Source: DATARH01 sp035534855
GTDB taxonomy: Bacteria > Pseudomonadota > Alphaproteobacteria > ATCC43930 > CGMCC-115725
Direction: 5' to 3'
NCBI GenBank assembly: GCA_035534855.1
Contig: DATLRD010000031.1
Span: 1 to 64,000 of the forward strand
Length of the DNA stretch: 64,000 nt
This document shows, one piece after another, positions 16,021-23,347 of the stretch (position 1 is its first letter; the number at the start of each line of letters is the position of its first letter). A model generated the notes under the pieces. It was not told where the DNA came from and ran no database searches. It saw nothing but the letters and a program-made list of their open reading frames with translations. The translations under genes were made by a program, and so were the position numbers.

Positions 16021-17133
16021 ATGCGCGAGACCTATCTCGACTGGAATGCGACGACCCCGCTGCGTCCCGCGGCGGCGGCGGCGATGCAGGCGACGATGGC
16101 CCGCTGCGGCAACCCGTCGTCGGTGCATCGCTGGGGTCGCGAGGCGCGGCTGGCGGTCGAGGCGGCACGCGAGGCGGTTGCCGCGCTCGCCGGAATGCCA
16201 GCGGCCGGCGTGGTGTTCACCAGCGGCGGCACCGAGGCCAACCACCTCGCGCTGCTCGGCAACGGGCGCGAGCGCGTGCTGGTCTCGGCGGTCGAGCACA
16301 ATTCAGTGCTGCAGGCGGTACCGGGCAGCGAGCGCATCCCGGTCGACAGCAACGGACTGGTCGATCTCGCCGGGCTCGATGCGCTGCTCGCGGCCGAGAC
16401 GCGGCCGGGGCTCGTATCGGTGATGCTGGCCAACAACGAAACCGGCATCATTCAGCCGATCGCCGAAATCGCCGCGCTCGCTCATGCCAGCGGGGCGCTC
16501 GTCCATTGCGACATGATCCAGGCAGCCGGAAAGTTACCGGTCGCTGCGGCGGCACTCGGCGCCGATTTGGTGTCGCTGTCGGCGCACAAGATTGGCGGGC
16601 CACCGGGGATCGGCGCGGTGATCGCCGGCGACGGCGTCGAGCTGGCGCCACTGCTGCGCGGCGGCGGGCAGGAGCGCGGGCGCCGCGCCGGCAGCGAGAA
16701 CCTCATCGGCATCGCCGGGTTTGCCGCCGCGGCCGAGGCGGCCTTGGCCGACCTTGCCGCCTACGACCGGGTGCGGGCGCTGCGCGACCGGCTCGAAAGC
16801 GAAATTCTTGCCGCCGCGCCCGACTCGATCGTGATCGGCGCCGCTGCTCCGCGCCTGCCGAACACCGCGGCGATCGCGATGCCCGGCGTACCGGCTGAAA
16901 CTCAGGTGATCGCGCTCGACCTCGCCGGGATCATGGTCACCGCCGGCGCCGCCTGCTCGTCAGGCAAGGTCGGGCCGAGCCACGTGCTGGCGGCGATGGG
17001 GCTGCCGCCCGTCATCACCAATTCGGCGATCCGCGTCAGCCTCGGCTGGACCACGTCGGAGGCCGATATCGATCAGTTTGTCGCGGCGTGGACCGCACTC
17101 CATCGCCGCCTGCAGCAGCGGAGGGCCGCATGA
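16021..17133 (+). CDS. Cysteine desulfurase, first of a tandem pair (NifS/IscS-like)
   Basis: About 370 residues, a class V PLP enzyme abstracting sulfur from cysteine. Motifs are YLDWNATTPLRP at the N-terminus, SGGTEANHLAL, the PLP lysine Lys190 in SLSAHKIGGPPG, and the catalytic Cys312 in TAGAACSSGKVGPSH. It is more compact and divergent than the next gene. The start is unclear: AAGGAG at 15984-15989 is too far from this ATG, and in-frame GTGs lie at 16009 and 15979. Its last four bases overlap the following iscS (ATGA). Two adjacent desulfurases suggest specialisation, for instance sulfur delivery for tRNA thiolation (mnmA lies downstream), but that is inference. Confidence 0.85.
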   Translation: MRETYLDWNATTPLRPAAAAAMQATMARCGNPSSVHRWGREARLAVEAAREAVAALAGMPAAGVVFTSGGTEANHLALLGNGRERVLVSAVEHNSVLQAVPGSERIPVDSNGLVDLAGLDALLAAETRPGLVSVMLANNETGIIQPIAEIAALAHASGALVHCDMIQAAGKLPVAAAALGADLVSLSAHKIGGPPGIGAVIAGDGVELAPLLRGGGQERGRRAGSENLIGIAGFAAAAEAALADLAAYDRVRALRDRLESEILAAAPDSIVIGAAAPRLPNTAAIAMPGVPAETQVIALDLAGIMVTAGAACSSGKVGPSHVLAAMGLPPVITNSAIRVSLGWTTSEADIDQFVAAWTALHRRLQQRRAA

Positions 17134-18353
17134 GCGCCGCCGTGCCGAAAACCGCGCCGGCCGAACACGCCAACGCCTTGCCGATCTATCTCGACAACCA
17201 GGCCTCTACCCCGCTCGACCCGCGGGCGCTTGGCGCGATGATGCCGTACTTCACCGAGCATTTCGGCAACCCGCACAGCGAAAGCCATGTCTATGGCCGC
17301 AACGCGATGGCGGCGATCGACGCGGCACGCGCGGAAATCGCCCGGCTGATCGGCGCAGACCCGCGCGAAATCACGTTCACCTCGGGCGCCACCGAGGCTA
17401 ACAACCTGGCGATCAAGGGGGTGGCGCATTTCGCCCGCGCCCATACGCCCGCTGACGGCGCGCGCGACCATGTCGTCGCGCTGACGACCGAGCACAAATG
17501 CGTGCTCGAAAGCTGCGCCGCGCTCGAACGCGAGGGGTTCCGCGTCACCTATCTCCCGGTCGAGCCGGGCGGCCTCCTCTCGCTTGACCGCCTCGCCGGC
17601 GCGCTCGACGACCGGACCCTGCTGGTCTCGATCATGGCCGCGCACAACGAGATCGGGGTGATCCAGCCGCTCTCCGAGATCGGCGCGCTGTGCCGCGCGC
17701 GCGGCGTGCTGTTCCACACCGACGCGGCGCAGGCTGCCGGCAAGATACCGCTCGATGTCGAGGCGATGAAGATCGACCTGATGTCGATCTCCAGCCACAA
17801 ACTGTACGGGCCCAAGGGCATCGGCGCGCTCTACGTGCGCCGCCGCCCGCGCGTGCGCCTGTTGCCGCTGATCGACGGCGGCGGGCAGGAACGCGGGTTG
17901 CGCTCCGGCACGTTACCGACGCCGCTCTGCATCGGGTTCGGGCGCGCCGCTGCGCTCGCCGCCGCCGAGATGGTGGGCGAAGCGGCCCGCATCGCGGGGC
18001 TGCGCGACCGCCTGCAGCAGAATCTCGCTCGCCGGGTTCCGGGCATCGTGGTCAACGGCGACTGCGAGCATCGCCTGGCCGGCAACCTCAACCTGTCGTT
18101 TCCGGGGCTCACCGCCCCCGAACTGATCGAGGCCTGCCCGTCGATCGCGATCTCGACCGGCTCGGCCTGCACCTCGGCGGCGGTCGAGCCGTCTTATGTC
18201 TTGCGCGCGCTCGGCCTGTCCGACGAGCGCGCAAACGCCTCGATCCGCATCGGCATCGGCCGCTTCAACACCGCCGCCGACGTCGATTTCGCGGTCGATG
18301 CACTTGCCGCGGCAGTCGCTCGGTTGACGCCGCGGCCCGGGCCCGCAATATGA
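17130..18353 (+). CDS. iscS: Cysteine desulfurase IscS
   Basis: A 407-residue IscS-type desulfurase. It shows IYLDNQASTPLDPRAL, HFGNPHSESHVYG, TSGATEANNLAIKG, the PLP lysine Lys224 in SISSHKLYGPKG and the active-site Cys347 in STGSACTSAAVEPS, the long mobile-loop form of group I enzymes. The start ATG overlaps the stop of the previous desulfurase gene, giving coupled translation. It should supply persulfide to an Fe-S scaffold, but no iscU follows. The next gene is iscA, 41 bases on. Confidence 0.92.
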   Translation: MSAAVPKTAPAEHANALPIYLDNQASTPLDPRALGAMMPYFTEHFGNPHSESHVYGRNAMAAIDAARAEIARLIGADPREITFTSGATEANNLAIKGVAHFARAHTPADGARDHVVALTTEHKCVLESCAALEREGFRVTYLPVEPGGLLSLDRLAGALDDRTLLVSIMAAHNEIGVIQPLSEIGALCRARGVLFHTDAAQAAGKIPLDVEAMKIDLMSISSHKLYGPKGIGALYVRRRPRVRLLPLIDGGGQERGLRSGTLPTPLCIGFGRAAALAAAEMVGEAARIAGLRDRLQQNLARRVPGIVVNGDCEHRLAGNLNLSFPGLTAPELIEACPSIAISTGSACTSAAVEPSYVLRALGLSDERANASIRIGIGRFNTAADVDFAVDALAAAVARLTPRPGPAI

Positions 18354-18394
18354 AGGGCCATGACCGAGCACGAAATTTGCGGAGACCCTGACAG

Positions 18395-18733
18395 ATGGCG
18401 TTGAAGCAGGCCCTTTCGGTAACCGATTCCGCCGTGGAGCACATCGAGGCGCTGCTGGCCAAGCGCGGCAAGCCGTCGGTCGGCGTGCGCGTCGGGGTGC
18501 GGGCGCGCGGCTGCTCCGGGCTCAGCTACACGCTCGAATACGCCGACGAGAAGGGCAAGTTCGACGAGGTCGTCGAGGCCAAGGGCGTCACCGTGCTGGT
18601 CGACCCCAAGGCGATCATGTTCATCCTCGGCACCGAGATGGATTACGTCGAGGAAAAGCTCGAAAGCGGCTTTGTCTTCCGCAATCCGAACGAGAAGGGC
18701 CGCTGCGGCTGCGGCGAATCGTTCCACGTTTGA
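18395..18733 (+). CDS. iscA: A-type Fe-S carrier IscA
   Basis: A 112-residue A-type carrier that accepts or transfers clusters and iron. All three ligand cysteines are present: Cys40 in ARGCSGLSY, and Cys104 and Cys106 in GRCGCGESF. The order iscS-iscA without an intervening iscU is unusual. The ATG is preceded by weak purine-rich sequence. About 110 non-coding bases follow before the next gene, containing a G/C-rich partial palindrome but no clear terminator. Confidence 0.92.
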   Translation: MALKQALSVTDSAVEHIEALLAKRGKPSVGVRVGVRARGCSGLSYTLEYADEKGKFDEVVEAKGVTVLVDPKAIMFILGTEMDYVEEKLESGFVFRNPNEKGRCGCGESFHV

Positions 18734-18842
18734 GTCCCTGGGTTTGAATCCATGGCATCTATGGCGGCGAACCGCCCTCTACCTCCCGCTGCGCGGAGGG
18801 GTGAGGGGTCGTTCCCGGCCGGGTGAAAAGAGCGGCTAACGG

Positions 18843-19286
18843 GTGAAACTGTTTCAGATCGAAGAGCCGGACGGCTCGCCGAGCGACCCCGAAGCGCCGG
18901 GCGCCGCGATCGGCATCGATATCAGCGGCGCTGAGGCCCAGGTCGCGGTCGCAGTCGGCGGCAACGCCACCGTACTTGCCGATCGCGATGGGTTCACCCT
19001 CGACCTTTCGGTGCCGCCGCTCCTCGCCCCGGCCGAAGCCTGGCATACGCTGTTCGAAGGCGCGCGGCTGCGCGCCGAACGCGCGCTCGCCCGGCCGGTG
19101 ACGCACGCGGTGGTCGCCGTCGATGCCGCGCCCGCCCCCGGATTTGTCGAGACGCTGCGCGAGGCCGCGGCTGCGGCCGGCGTCGCGCTGCTGCGCGTCG
19201 AGATGCCGGCGGCCGGCGGCGAGCCGCCGGCGATCGCTGCGGCGATCCTCGCCGAAGACCTCGCACCACGGCCGGGAACCGCGTGA
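18843..19286 (+). CDS. Miniature Hsp70/HscA-like protein
   Basis: A 147-residue protein located exactly where hscBA normally sit, between iscA and the isc ferredoxin. It begins with an Hsp70-like strand pattern (AIGIDISGAEAQVAVAVGG, compare the usual GIDLGTTNS). Later LARPVTHAVVAVDAAPAPGFVETLREAAAAAGVALLRVE parallels the Hsp70 stretch 'PVTDAVITVPAYF...A...AGL.VLR'. The phosphate-binding TTN residues and the whole substrate-binding domain are missing, so ordinary chaperone ATPase activity is unlikely. GTG start; its stop overlaps the ferredoxin start by one base, so it is translated as part of the operon. The Hsp70 relationship is my inference from pattern. Confidence 0.6.
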   Translation: MKLFQIEEPDGSPSDPEAPGAAIGIDISGAEAQVAVAVGGNATVLADRDGFTLDLSVPPLLAPAEAWHTLFEGARLRAERALARPVTHAVVAVDAAPAPGFVETLREAAAAAGVALLRVEMPAAGGEPPAIAAAILAEDLAPRPGTA

Positions 19287-19618
19287 TGCCGAAGATGGTG
19301 TTTATCGAGCGCGACGGCACAAGGCGACAGGTCGATGCGCCGCTCGGTCTGTCGGTGCTGGAGATCGCCCACAGCAACGACATCGACATCGAAGGCGCGT
19401 GCGAGGGCTCGCTCGCCTGCTCGACCTGCCATGTGATCGTCGATCCCGACTGGTACGACCTGTTGAAGGACGCAAGCGAAGACGAGGAAGACATGCTCGA
19501 CCTCGCCTTCGGTCTCACCAACACCTCGCGCCTCGGCTGCCAGATCATCATGACCGAGGAACTCGACGGGCTGACCGTGCGGCTGCCCAAGGCCACCCGC
19601 AACCTGCTCAACGGTTGA
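19286..19618 (+). CDS. fdx: ISC-type [2Fe-2S] ferredoxin
   Basis: A 110-residue adrenodoxin-like ferredoxin with ligands Cys39, Cys45, Cys48 and Cys85 (GACEGSLACSTCHV and SRLGCQIIM), the spacing typical of the isc-operon Fdx that supplies electrons for cluster assembly. The acidic stretch DASEDEEDMLDLAF is also characteristic. The start ATG overlaps the stop of the mini-Hsp70 gene (TGATG). tenA follows three bases after its stop, so the operon continues into vitamin and nucleotide genes. Confidence 0.93.
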   Translation: MPKMVFIERDGTRRQVDAPLGLSVLEIAHSNDIDIEGACEGSLACSTCHVIVDPDWYDLLKDASEDEEDMLDLAFGLTNTSRLGCQIIMTEELDGLTVRLPKATRNLLNG

Positions 19619-19621
19619 CCG

Positions 19622-20299
19622 GTGGGCGCGGTGCTGTTTCCCCGTCTGGCCGCCGCCGCCGGGGCCGACTGGCACCGCTATACGCGCCACGAATTCGTCC
19701 TCGCGCTGGCCCGCGGCGACCTGCCGGAAGCCGCATTCCGCCGCTATCTGGTCCAGGACTATCTGTTCCTCCTGCATTTCGCCCGTGCCTGGGGCCTCGC
19801 GGTCTACAAATCCGACACCCTCGCCGAGATGCGCCGTGCCCAGGCATTGGTCGCCGCCACGCTCGATGTCGAGATCGGGCTGCACATCGAGTATTGCCGC
19901 GGTTGGGGCCTCGGCGAGGCGCAGATGGCGGCCGAGCCCGAGGCGCTGGAAACGATCGCCTATACCCGCTTCGTGATCGACCGGGGCCTCGCCGGCGACC
20001 GGCTCGACCTCGAAGTGGCGCTGGCGCCATGCATCGTCGGCTATGCCGAAATCGCCGCCGAGCGCCTCGCCGACCCGGCGACCCGGCTCGCTGGCAACCG
20101 CTATCGCGAATGGTTGGAAATGTATGCCGGCGCCGAATACCAGACCCTCGCGCGCGAGGCCGCCGCCGCGCTCGACGAGCAGTTCGCCCGGCGCGGCGGC
20201 GACGGCCGCCTGCCGGCGCTCGCCGCGAATTTCACCGCGGCGACGCGGCTCGAAGCCGCCTTCTGGCAAATGGGCCTCGACGCGACTATATCCCGGTAA
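19622..20299 (+). CDS. tenA: TenA family aminopyrimidine aminohydrolase
   Basis: A 225-residue all-helical TenA/THI-4 protein that hydrolyses aminopyrimidines for thiamin salvage. Conserved features are the RRYLVQDYLFLLHFARAW helix (active-site Asp46), the nucleophile-type Cys137 in LAPCIVGYAEI, and the C-terminal EAAFWQMGL helix with its Glu. The start is GTG, three bases after the ferredoxin stop, and its stop overlaps the next start (TAATG). Thiamin salvage has no obvious tie to Fe-S assembly; the link here is probably just operon position. Confidence 0.87.
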   Translation: MGAVLFPRLAAAAGADWHRYTRHEFVLALARGDLPEAAFRRYLVQDYLFLLHFARAWGLAVYKSDTLAEMRRAQALVAATLDVEIGLHIEYCRGWGLGEAQMAAEPEALETIAYTRFVIDRGLAGDRLDLEVALAPCIVGYAEIAAERLADPATRLAGNRYREWLEMYAGAEYQTLAREAAAALDEQFARRGGDGRLPALAANFTAATRLEAAFWQMGLDATISR

Positions 20300-20754
20300 T
20301 GCAGCTTTTTGTTGATATGGACGGTGTGCTGGCCGATTTCGACCGGCACCATGAGGCGGTGTTTGGCCAAGTGTCGGACAAGATCGCAGACAACGTCGAT
20401 TGGGCGGCGATCCGAGCCGCCCGCGACTTCTATCTCGGCATCCCGCCGATGGCCGACATGGAGGCGTTATGGGCGCGGATCGAGCGCTACAAGCCGATCG
20501 TGCTGACCGGTGTGCCGGCCTCGGTACCGGAGGCGCCCGACAACAAGCGCGGCTGGGTGCTGCGCCATCTCGGCCCACAGGTCGAGGTCCGCTGCGTCCG
20601 CTCGCGCGAGAAATCGCACCACGCCGCGCCCGGCGACATCCTGATCGACGATTGGGAGAAATATCGCCATCTGTGGATCGCCGCGGGCGGCATCTGGATC
20701 ACTCACCGCAGCGCCGCCGCGACGGCCGCGGCGCTTGACGAGATGGGTATCTAG
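20299..20754 (+). CDS. 5'-nucleotidase-like HAD phosphatase
   Basis: A 151-residue HAD protein. The N-terminal LFVDMDGVLADFDRHHEA carries the nucleophile and acid Asp pair (DxDGV); PIVLTGVP is motif II and GDILIDDWEKY is the metal-binding motif. This arrangement fits the 5'(3')-deoxyribonucleotidase (NT5C-like) group of short HAD enzymes acting on nucleotide monophosphates. The start overlaps the tenA stop by one base. The exact substrate is unknown. Confidence 0.75.
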   Translation: MQLFVDMDGVLADFDRHHEAVFGQVSDKIADNVDWAAIRAARDFYLGIPPMADMEALWARIERYKPIVLTGVPASVPEAPDNKRGWVLRHLGPQVEVRCVRSREKSHHAAPGDILIDDWEKYRHLWIAAGGIWITHRSAAATAAALDEMGI

Positions 20755-20762
20755 TGTGGCGA

Positions 20763-21887
20763 ATGGCTACCGCTGCCCTCGATGATTTCGATCTGCCGGG
20801 CAATCCGGCCGACCACCGCGTCGTCGTGGCGATGTCGGGCGGGGTCGATTCGTCGGTTGTCGCGGCGCTGCTGGTCAAGGCCGGGTTCGACGTCGTCGGC
20901 ATCACCTTGCAGCTTTACGATCACGGCACCGCGACCGGCCGAAAGGGCGCGTGCTGCGCCGGCCAGGATGTGCGCGACGCGGCGGCGGTGACGGCGCGGC
21001 TCGGCATCCCGCATTACGTGCTCGATTACGAGGCACGGTTCCGCGCCGCGGTGATCGAGGATTTCGCCGATGCCTACCGCCGCGGCGAGACCCCGATCCC
21101 GTGCATCCGGTGCAACGAGCGGATCAAATTTCGCGACCTGCTGGAAACCGCACGCGACCTTGGCGCCAGCGCGCTGGCGACCGGGCACTACGCGCGCCGG
21201 GTGCGTGGGCCAGACGGGCCGGAATTGCACCGGGCCGAGGACCGCGCCCGTGACCAGAGCTATTTCCTTTACCGCACGACCCGCGCCGAACTCGATTTCC
21301 TGCGCTTTCCGCTCGGGCCCTTGCCGAAGGAGAAGACCCGCGCGCTGGCCCGCGAGTTCGCATTGCCGGTGGCCGCCAAGCCCGACAGCCAGGACATCTG
21401 CTTTGTGCCGCAGGGTTCCTACGCCGCGGTCGTGGCGCGGCTGCGACCCGAAGCCGGCGAACCCGGCGACATCGTCGACAAGGCCGGCAGGCGGCTCGGC
21501 CGCCATCCCGGCATCGCCCATTTCACGGTCGGGCAGCGCAAGGGGCTGGGCGTCACCGCCGCCGACCCGCTTTACGTACTGCGCATCGAGCCCGACACGC
21601 GTCGCGTCGTCGTCGGCCCGCGCGCGGCGCTCGACGAGACCCGCGTCGCTCTTGCCGAGATGAACTGGCTGGGCCCGCCGCCCGCCGCCGGAAGCGCGCT
21701 GCCGGTGGCGGCGAAGTTGCGCTCGGCGCAGCCGCCGGTGCCGGCGACGCTGCATGCCGGCGCCACGGCCGACACGGCAGAACTGGTTCTCGCCGCGCCC
21801 TCCGGGGCGGTGGCGCCGGGCCAGGCCGCGGTGCTCTACGGCGGCGACCGGGTGCTCGGCGGCGGCTGGATCCGCCGGGCCGCTTGA
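20763..21887 (+). CDS. mnmA: tRNA 2-thiouridine(34) synthase MnmA
   Basis: About 374 residues. MnmA adenylates and thiolates U34 of tRNAs for Lys, Glu and Gln, using sulfur passed from a cysteine desulfurase. It shows the PP-loop SGGVDSS at about 25-31, GACCAGQDV, the nucleophile Cys117 in PCIRCNERIKF, the second catalytic Cys213 in SQDICFVPQGSY, and GQRKGLG. The start could equally be the GTG nine bases upstream (20754), which overlaps the nucleotidase stop. Its place downstream of two desulfurases makes shared sulfur supply plausible. A tRNA gene follows. Confidence 0.92.
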   Translation: MATAALDDFDLPGNPADHRVVVAMSGGVDSSVVAALLVKAGFDVVGITLQLYDHGTATGRKGACCAGQDVRDAAAVTARLGIPHYVLDYEARFRAAVIEDFADAYRRGETPIPCIRCNERIKFRDLLETARDLGASALATGHYARRVRGPDGPELHRAEDRARDQSYFLYRTTRAELDFLRFPLGPLPKEKTRALAREFALPVAAKPDSQDICFVPQGSYAAVVARLRPEAGEPGDIVDKAGRRLGRHPGIAHFTVGQRKGLGVTAADPLYVLRIEPDTRRVVVGPRAALDETRVALAEMNWLGPPPAAGSALPVAAKLRSAQPPVPATLHAGATADTAELVLAAPSGAVAPGQAAVLYGGDRVLGGGWIRRAA

Positions 21888-21932
21888 CCCCTTCCCGCAC
21901 ACCCCCTATATCCGGCCCCCGGTCGCTGGTGA

Positions 21933-22009
21933 GGCGGGGTAGCTCAGTTGGTCAGAGCAGCGGACTCATAAGCCGAAGGTCGGCGGTTCAAATCCGCCCC
22001 CCGCTACCA
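21933..22009 (+). tRNA. tRNA with CAU anticodon (Met or lysidine-type Ile2)
   Basis: A 77-base cloverleaf ending in encoded CCA. The acceptor stem GGCGGGG pairs with CCCCGCT (one G-T end pair), the D arm is GCTC/GAGC, the anticodon loop is CTCATAA giving CAU, the variable loop is AGGTC and the T arm is GGCGG TTCAAAT CCGCC. The acceptor end excludes the typical initiator. Whether it is elongator Met or Ile2 (C34 modified to lysidine) cannot be settled by eye. The anticodon stem has G27-A43 and A31-G39 non-canonical pairs around a C-G, G-C, G-C core. Confidence 0.9.
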
Positions 22010-22183
22010 GACTTGCCGCAGAAATTTCCTGTTTCGATTGACCGGCCCGCTGCAACCATGTCGCGGGCCGCAGCGTTATCGGGGTCGGGCGCAGCGCGCG
22101 AAATTGCGCTGCATCCATGCGCCGCGGGGATGAAACGGGCGCGATCGACCGTAAATAGGCAGCGATTTGTGGAGCGCATTGCG

Positions 22184-22492
22184 ATGAGACATCTGTTGAC
22201 CGGCGCGGCGCTGGCCGCGGCACTGGCGATTGCGGCTCCGGCCTGGGCGCAGACCGCCGAGCAACTGAACCAGCAGCAGCTGTACGGCGGCGGCGCGGTA
22301 GCCCCAGCGCCAGCCTATCCCTACCCGTACTACGCCGCGCCGGCACCGGCGCCGGCTCCCTATCCCTATTCCCCGTATCCCTACGCCTATCCTTATGGGT
22401 ACCCGTATTACGCCTACCCGACCGTCGGCATCGGGATCGGATGGGGTTGGGGCGGCGGCTGGGGCGGCCACGGCGGCGGGCACCGCCGCTAG
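22184..22492 (+). CDS. Small exported Pro/Tyr/Ala-rich protein
   Basis: A 102-residue protein with a clear Sec signal peptide (LTGAALAAALAIAAPAWAQ, cleavage after AWA). The mature part is low-complexity: repeated PYPY, APAP and YAYPYGY units followed by a glycine-tryptophan and glycine-histidine tail (GWGWGGGWGG). I chose the ATG that GGAG precedes by nine bases; an in-frame ATG about 50 bases upstream would lengthen the N-terminus unhelpfully. It is likely periplasmic or surface-exposed. I do not recognise a family and no function can be assigned. Confidence 0.65.
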   Translation: MRHLLTGAALAAALAIAAPAWAQTAEQLNQQQLYGGGAVAPAPAYPYPYYAAPAPAPAPYPYSPYPYAYPYGYPYYAYPTVGIGIGWGWGGGWGGHGGGHRR

Positions 22493-22516
22493 GCCGTTCG
22501 CGCCGACACGCTGGCG

Positions 22517-23344
22517 CTAGCCGTTGGTCAGCGCGACCAGCGCCTCGCACAGCGCGCCGTGCGGGTCGGCGAGGGTTTCGAGGATCGTGAAGTGGTTGGC
22601 GCCGTCGATCGGCAGCAGGTGGCCGGGCAGCCCGCGCTCGGCCCAAACCTGGGTGTAATCGGTCGACTGGCGGCACAGTTCGGGCAGCTCGGCGGTGCCG
22701 TAGGCGGCGACCAGCGGCCCCGACATCGCCGGCATCTCGAACAGCGGGCTGTTGCGCAGCGCTTCGTCTTCGTCGAGGCCGAGCTTATCGTTGAGATAGC
22801 ACAGCCGGATCGGTTCGAGATCGTAGATCCCGCTGATCGCGAGGCCGCCCTTGACCTCGCGCAGCGGCATCGTCATCGCCGTCAGGTGGCCGCCGGCAGA
22901 CCAGCCCGAGACATAGAGGCGCGCCGGGGCGGCGCCGTGCTCGCCGATATGCTCGGCGAGCCACAGCACCGCGCGCCGCACCTCGGCGACAATGCGGTCG
23001 AGCCGGGATTCGGGCGCCAGCGTGTAGCCGACGAGCGCGACATTGATCCCGCGTGCCAGCGGCCCGTCGGCGACAAAGGCGAAATTCTCCTTGTCGTTCA
23101 TCTGCCAGTAGCCGCCGTGGATGAATACCAGCGTCGGCGCGTTCGGCTGGGCCGCGGGAAAGAAATCGAGCCGCTCGCGCGCTGCCTTGCCATACGCGAG
23201 GTCGAGATGTGCGTTGCGCTCGCGCCGGATCCGCGCGCTGCGCGCGTTCCAGTCGGCGATAATTGCGGGCGAATTCGCCACTGCCGCACGATTGTTGTAG
23301 GCGGCATCGAGCTGCGCCCGATCCATGCCGCGATAGGTCGTCAT
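22517..23344 (-). CDS. Alpha/beta hydrolase, kynurenine-formamidase-like
   Basis: A 275-residue alpha/beta hydrolase of the esterase/arylformamidase type: VFIHGGYWQMNDKE is the oxyanion HGG(Y/W) motif, VSGWSAGGHL the nucleophile elbow, and GANHFTILETLADP contains the catalytic His near the C-terminus. The N-terminus MTTYRGMDRAQLDAAYNNRAAV resembles formamidase relatives that begin with a 'YNNR' motif. It could hydrolyse N-formylkynurenine or another ester. The aspartate dehydrogenase gene ends three bases before its start, so they form one operon; a link to NAD or amino-acid metabolism is possible but unproven. Confidence 0.78.
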   Translation of the reverse strand: MTTYRGMDRAQLDAAYNNRAAVANSPAIIADWNARSARIRRERNAHLDLAYGKAARERLDFFPAAQPNAPTLVFIHGGYWQMNDKENFAFVADGPLARGINVALVGYTLAPESRLDRIVAEVRRAVLWLAEHIGEHGAAPARLYVSGWSAGGHLTAMTMPLREVKGGLAISGIYDLEPIRLCYLNDKLGLDEDEALRNSPLFEMPAMSGPLVAAYGTAELPELCRQSTDYTQVWAERGLPGHLLPIDGANHFTILETLADPHGALCEALVALTNG

Positions 23345-23347
23345 CCT

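Noticed and set aside
18734..18842. Possible terminator after iscA
   Set aside because: The CCTC...GAGG palindrome is imperfect and no T-run follows; the operon appears to continue into the mini-Hsp70 gene.
20754..20762. GTG start for mnmA overlapping the nucleotidase stop
   Set aside because: Not excluded, but the ATG three codons later was preferred because neither has a clear ribosome-binding site; mentioned in the mnmA entry.
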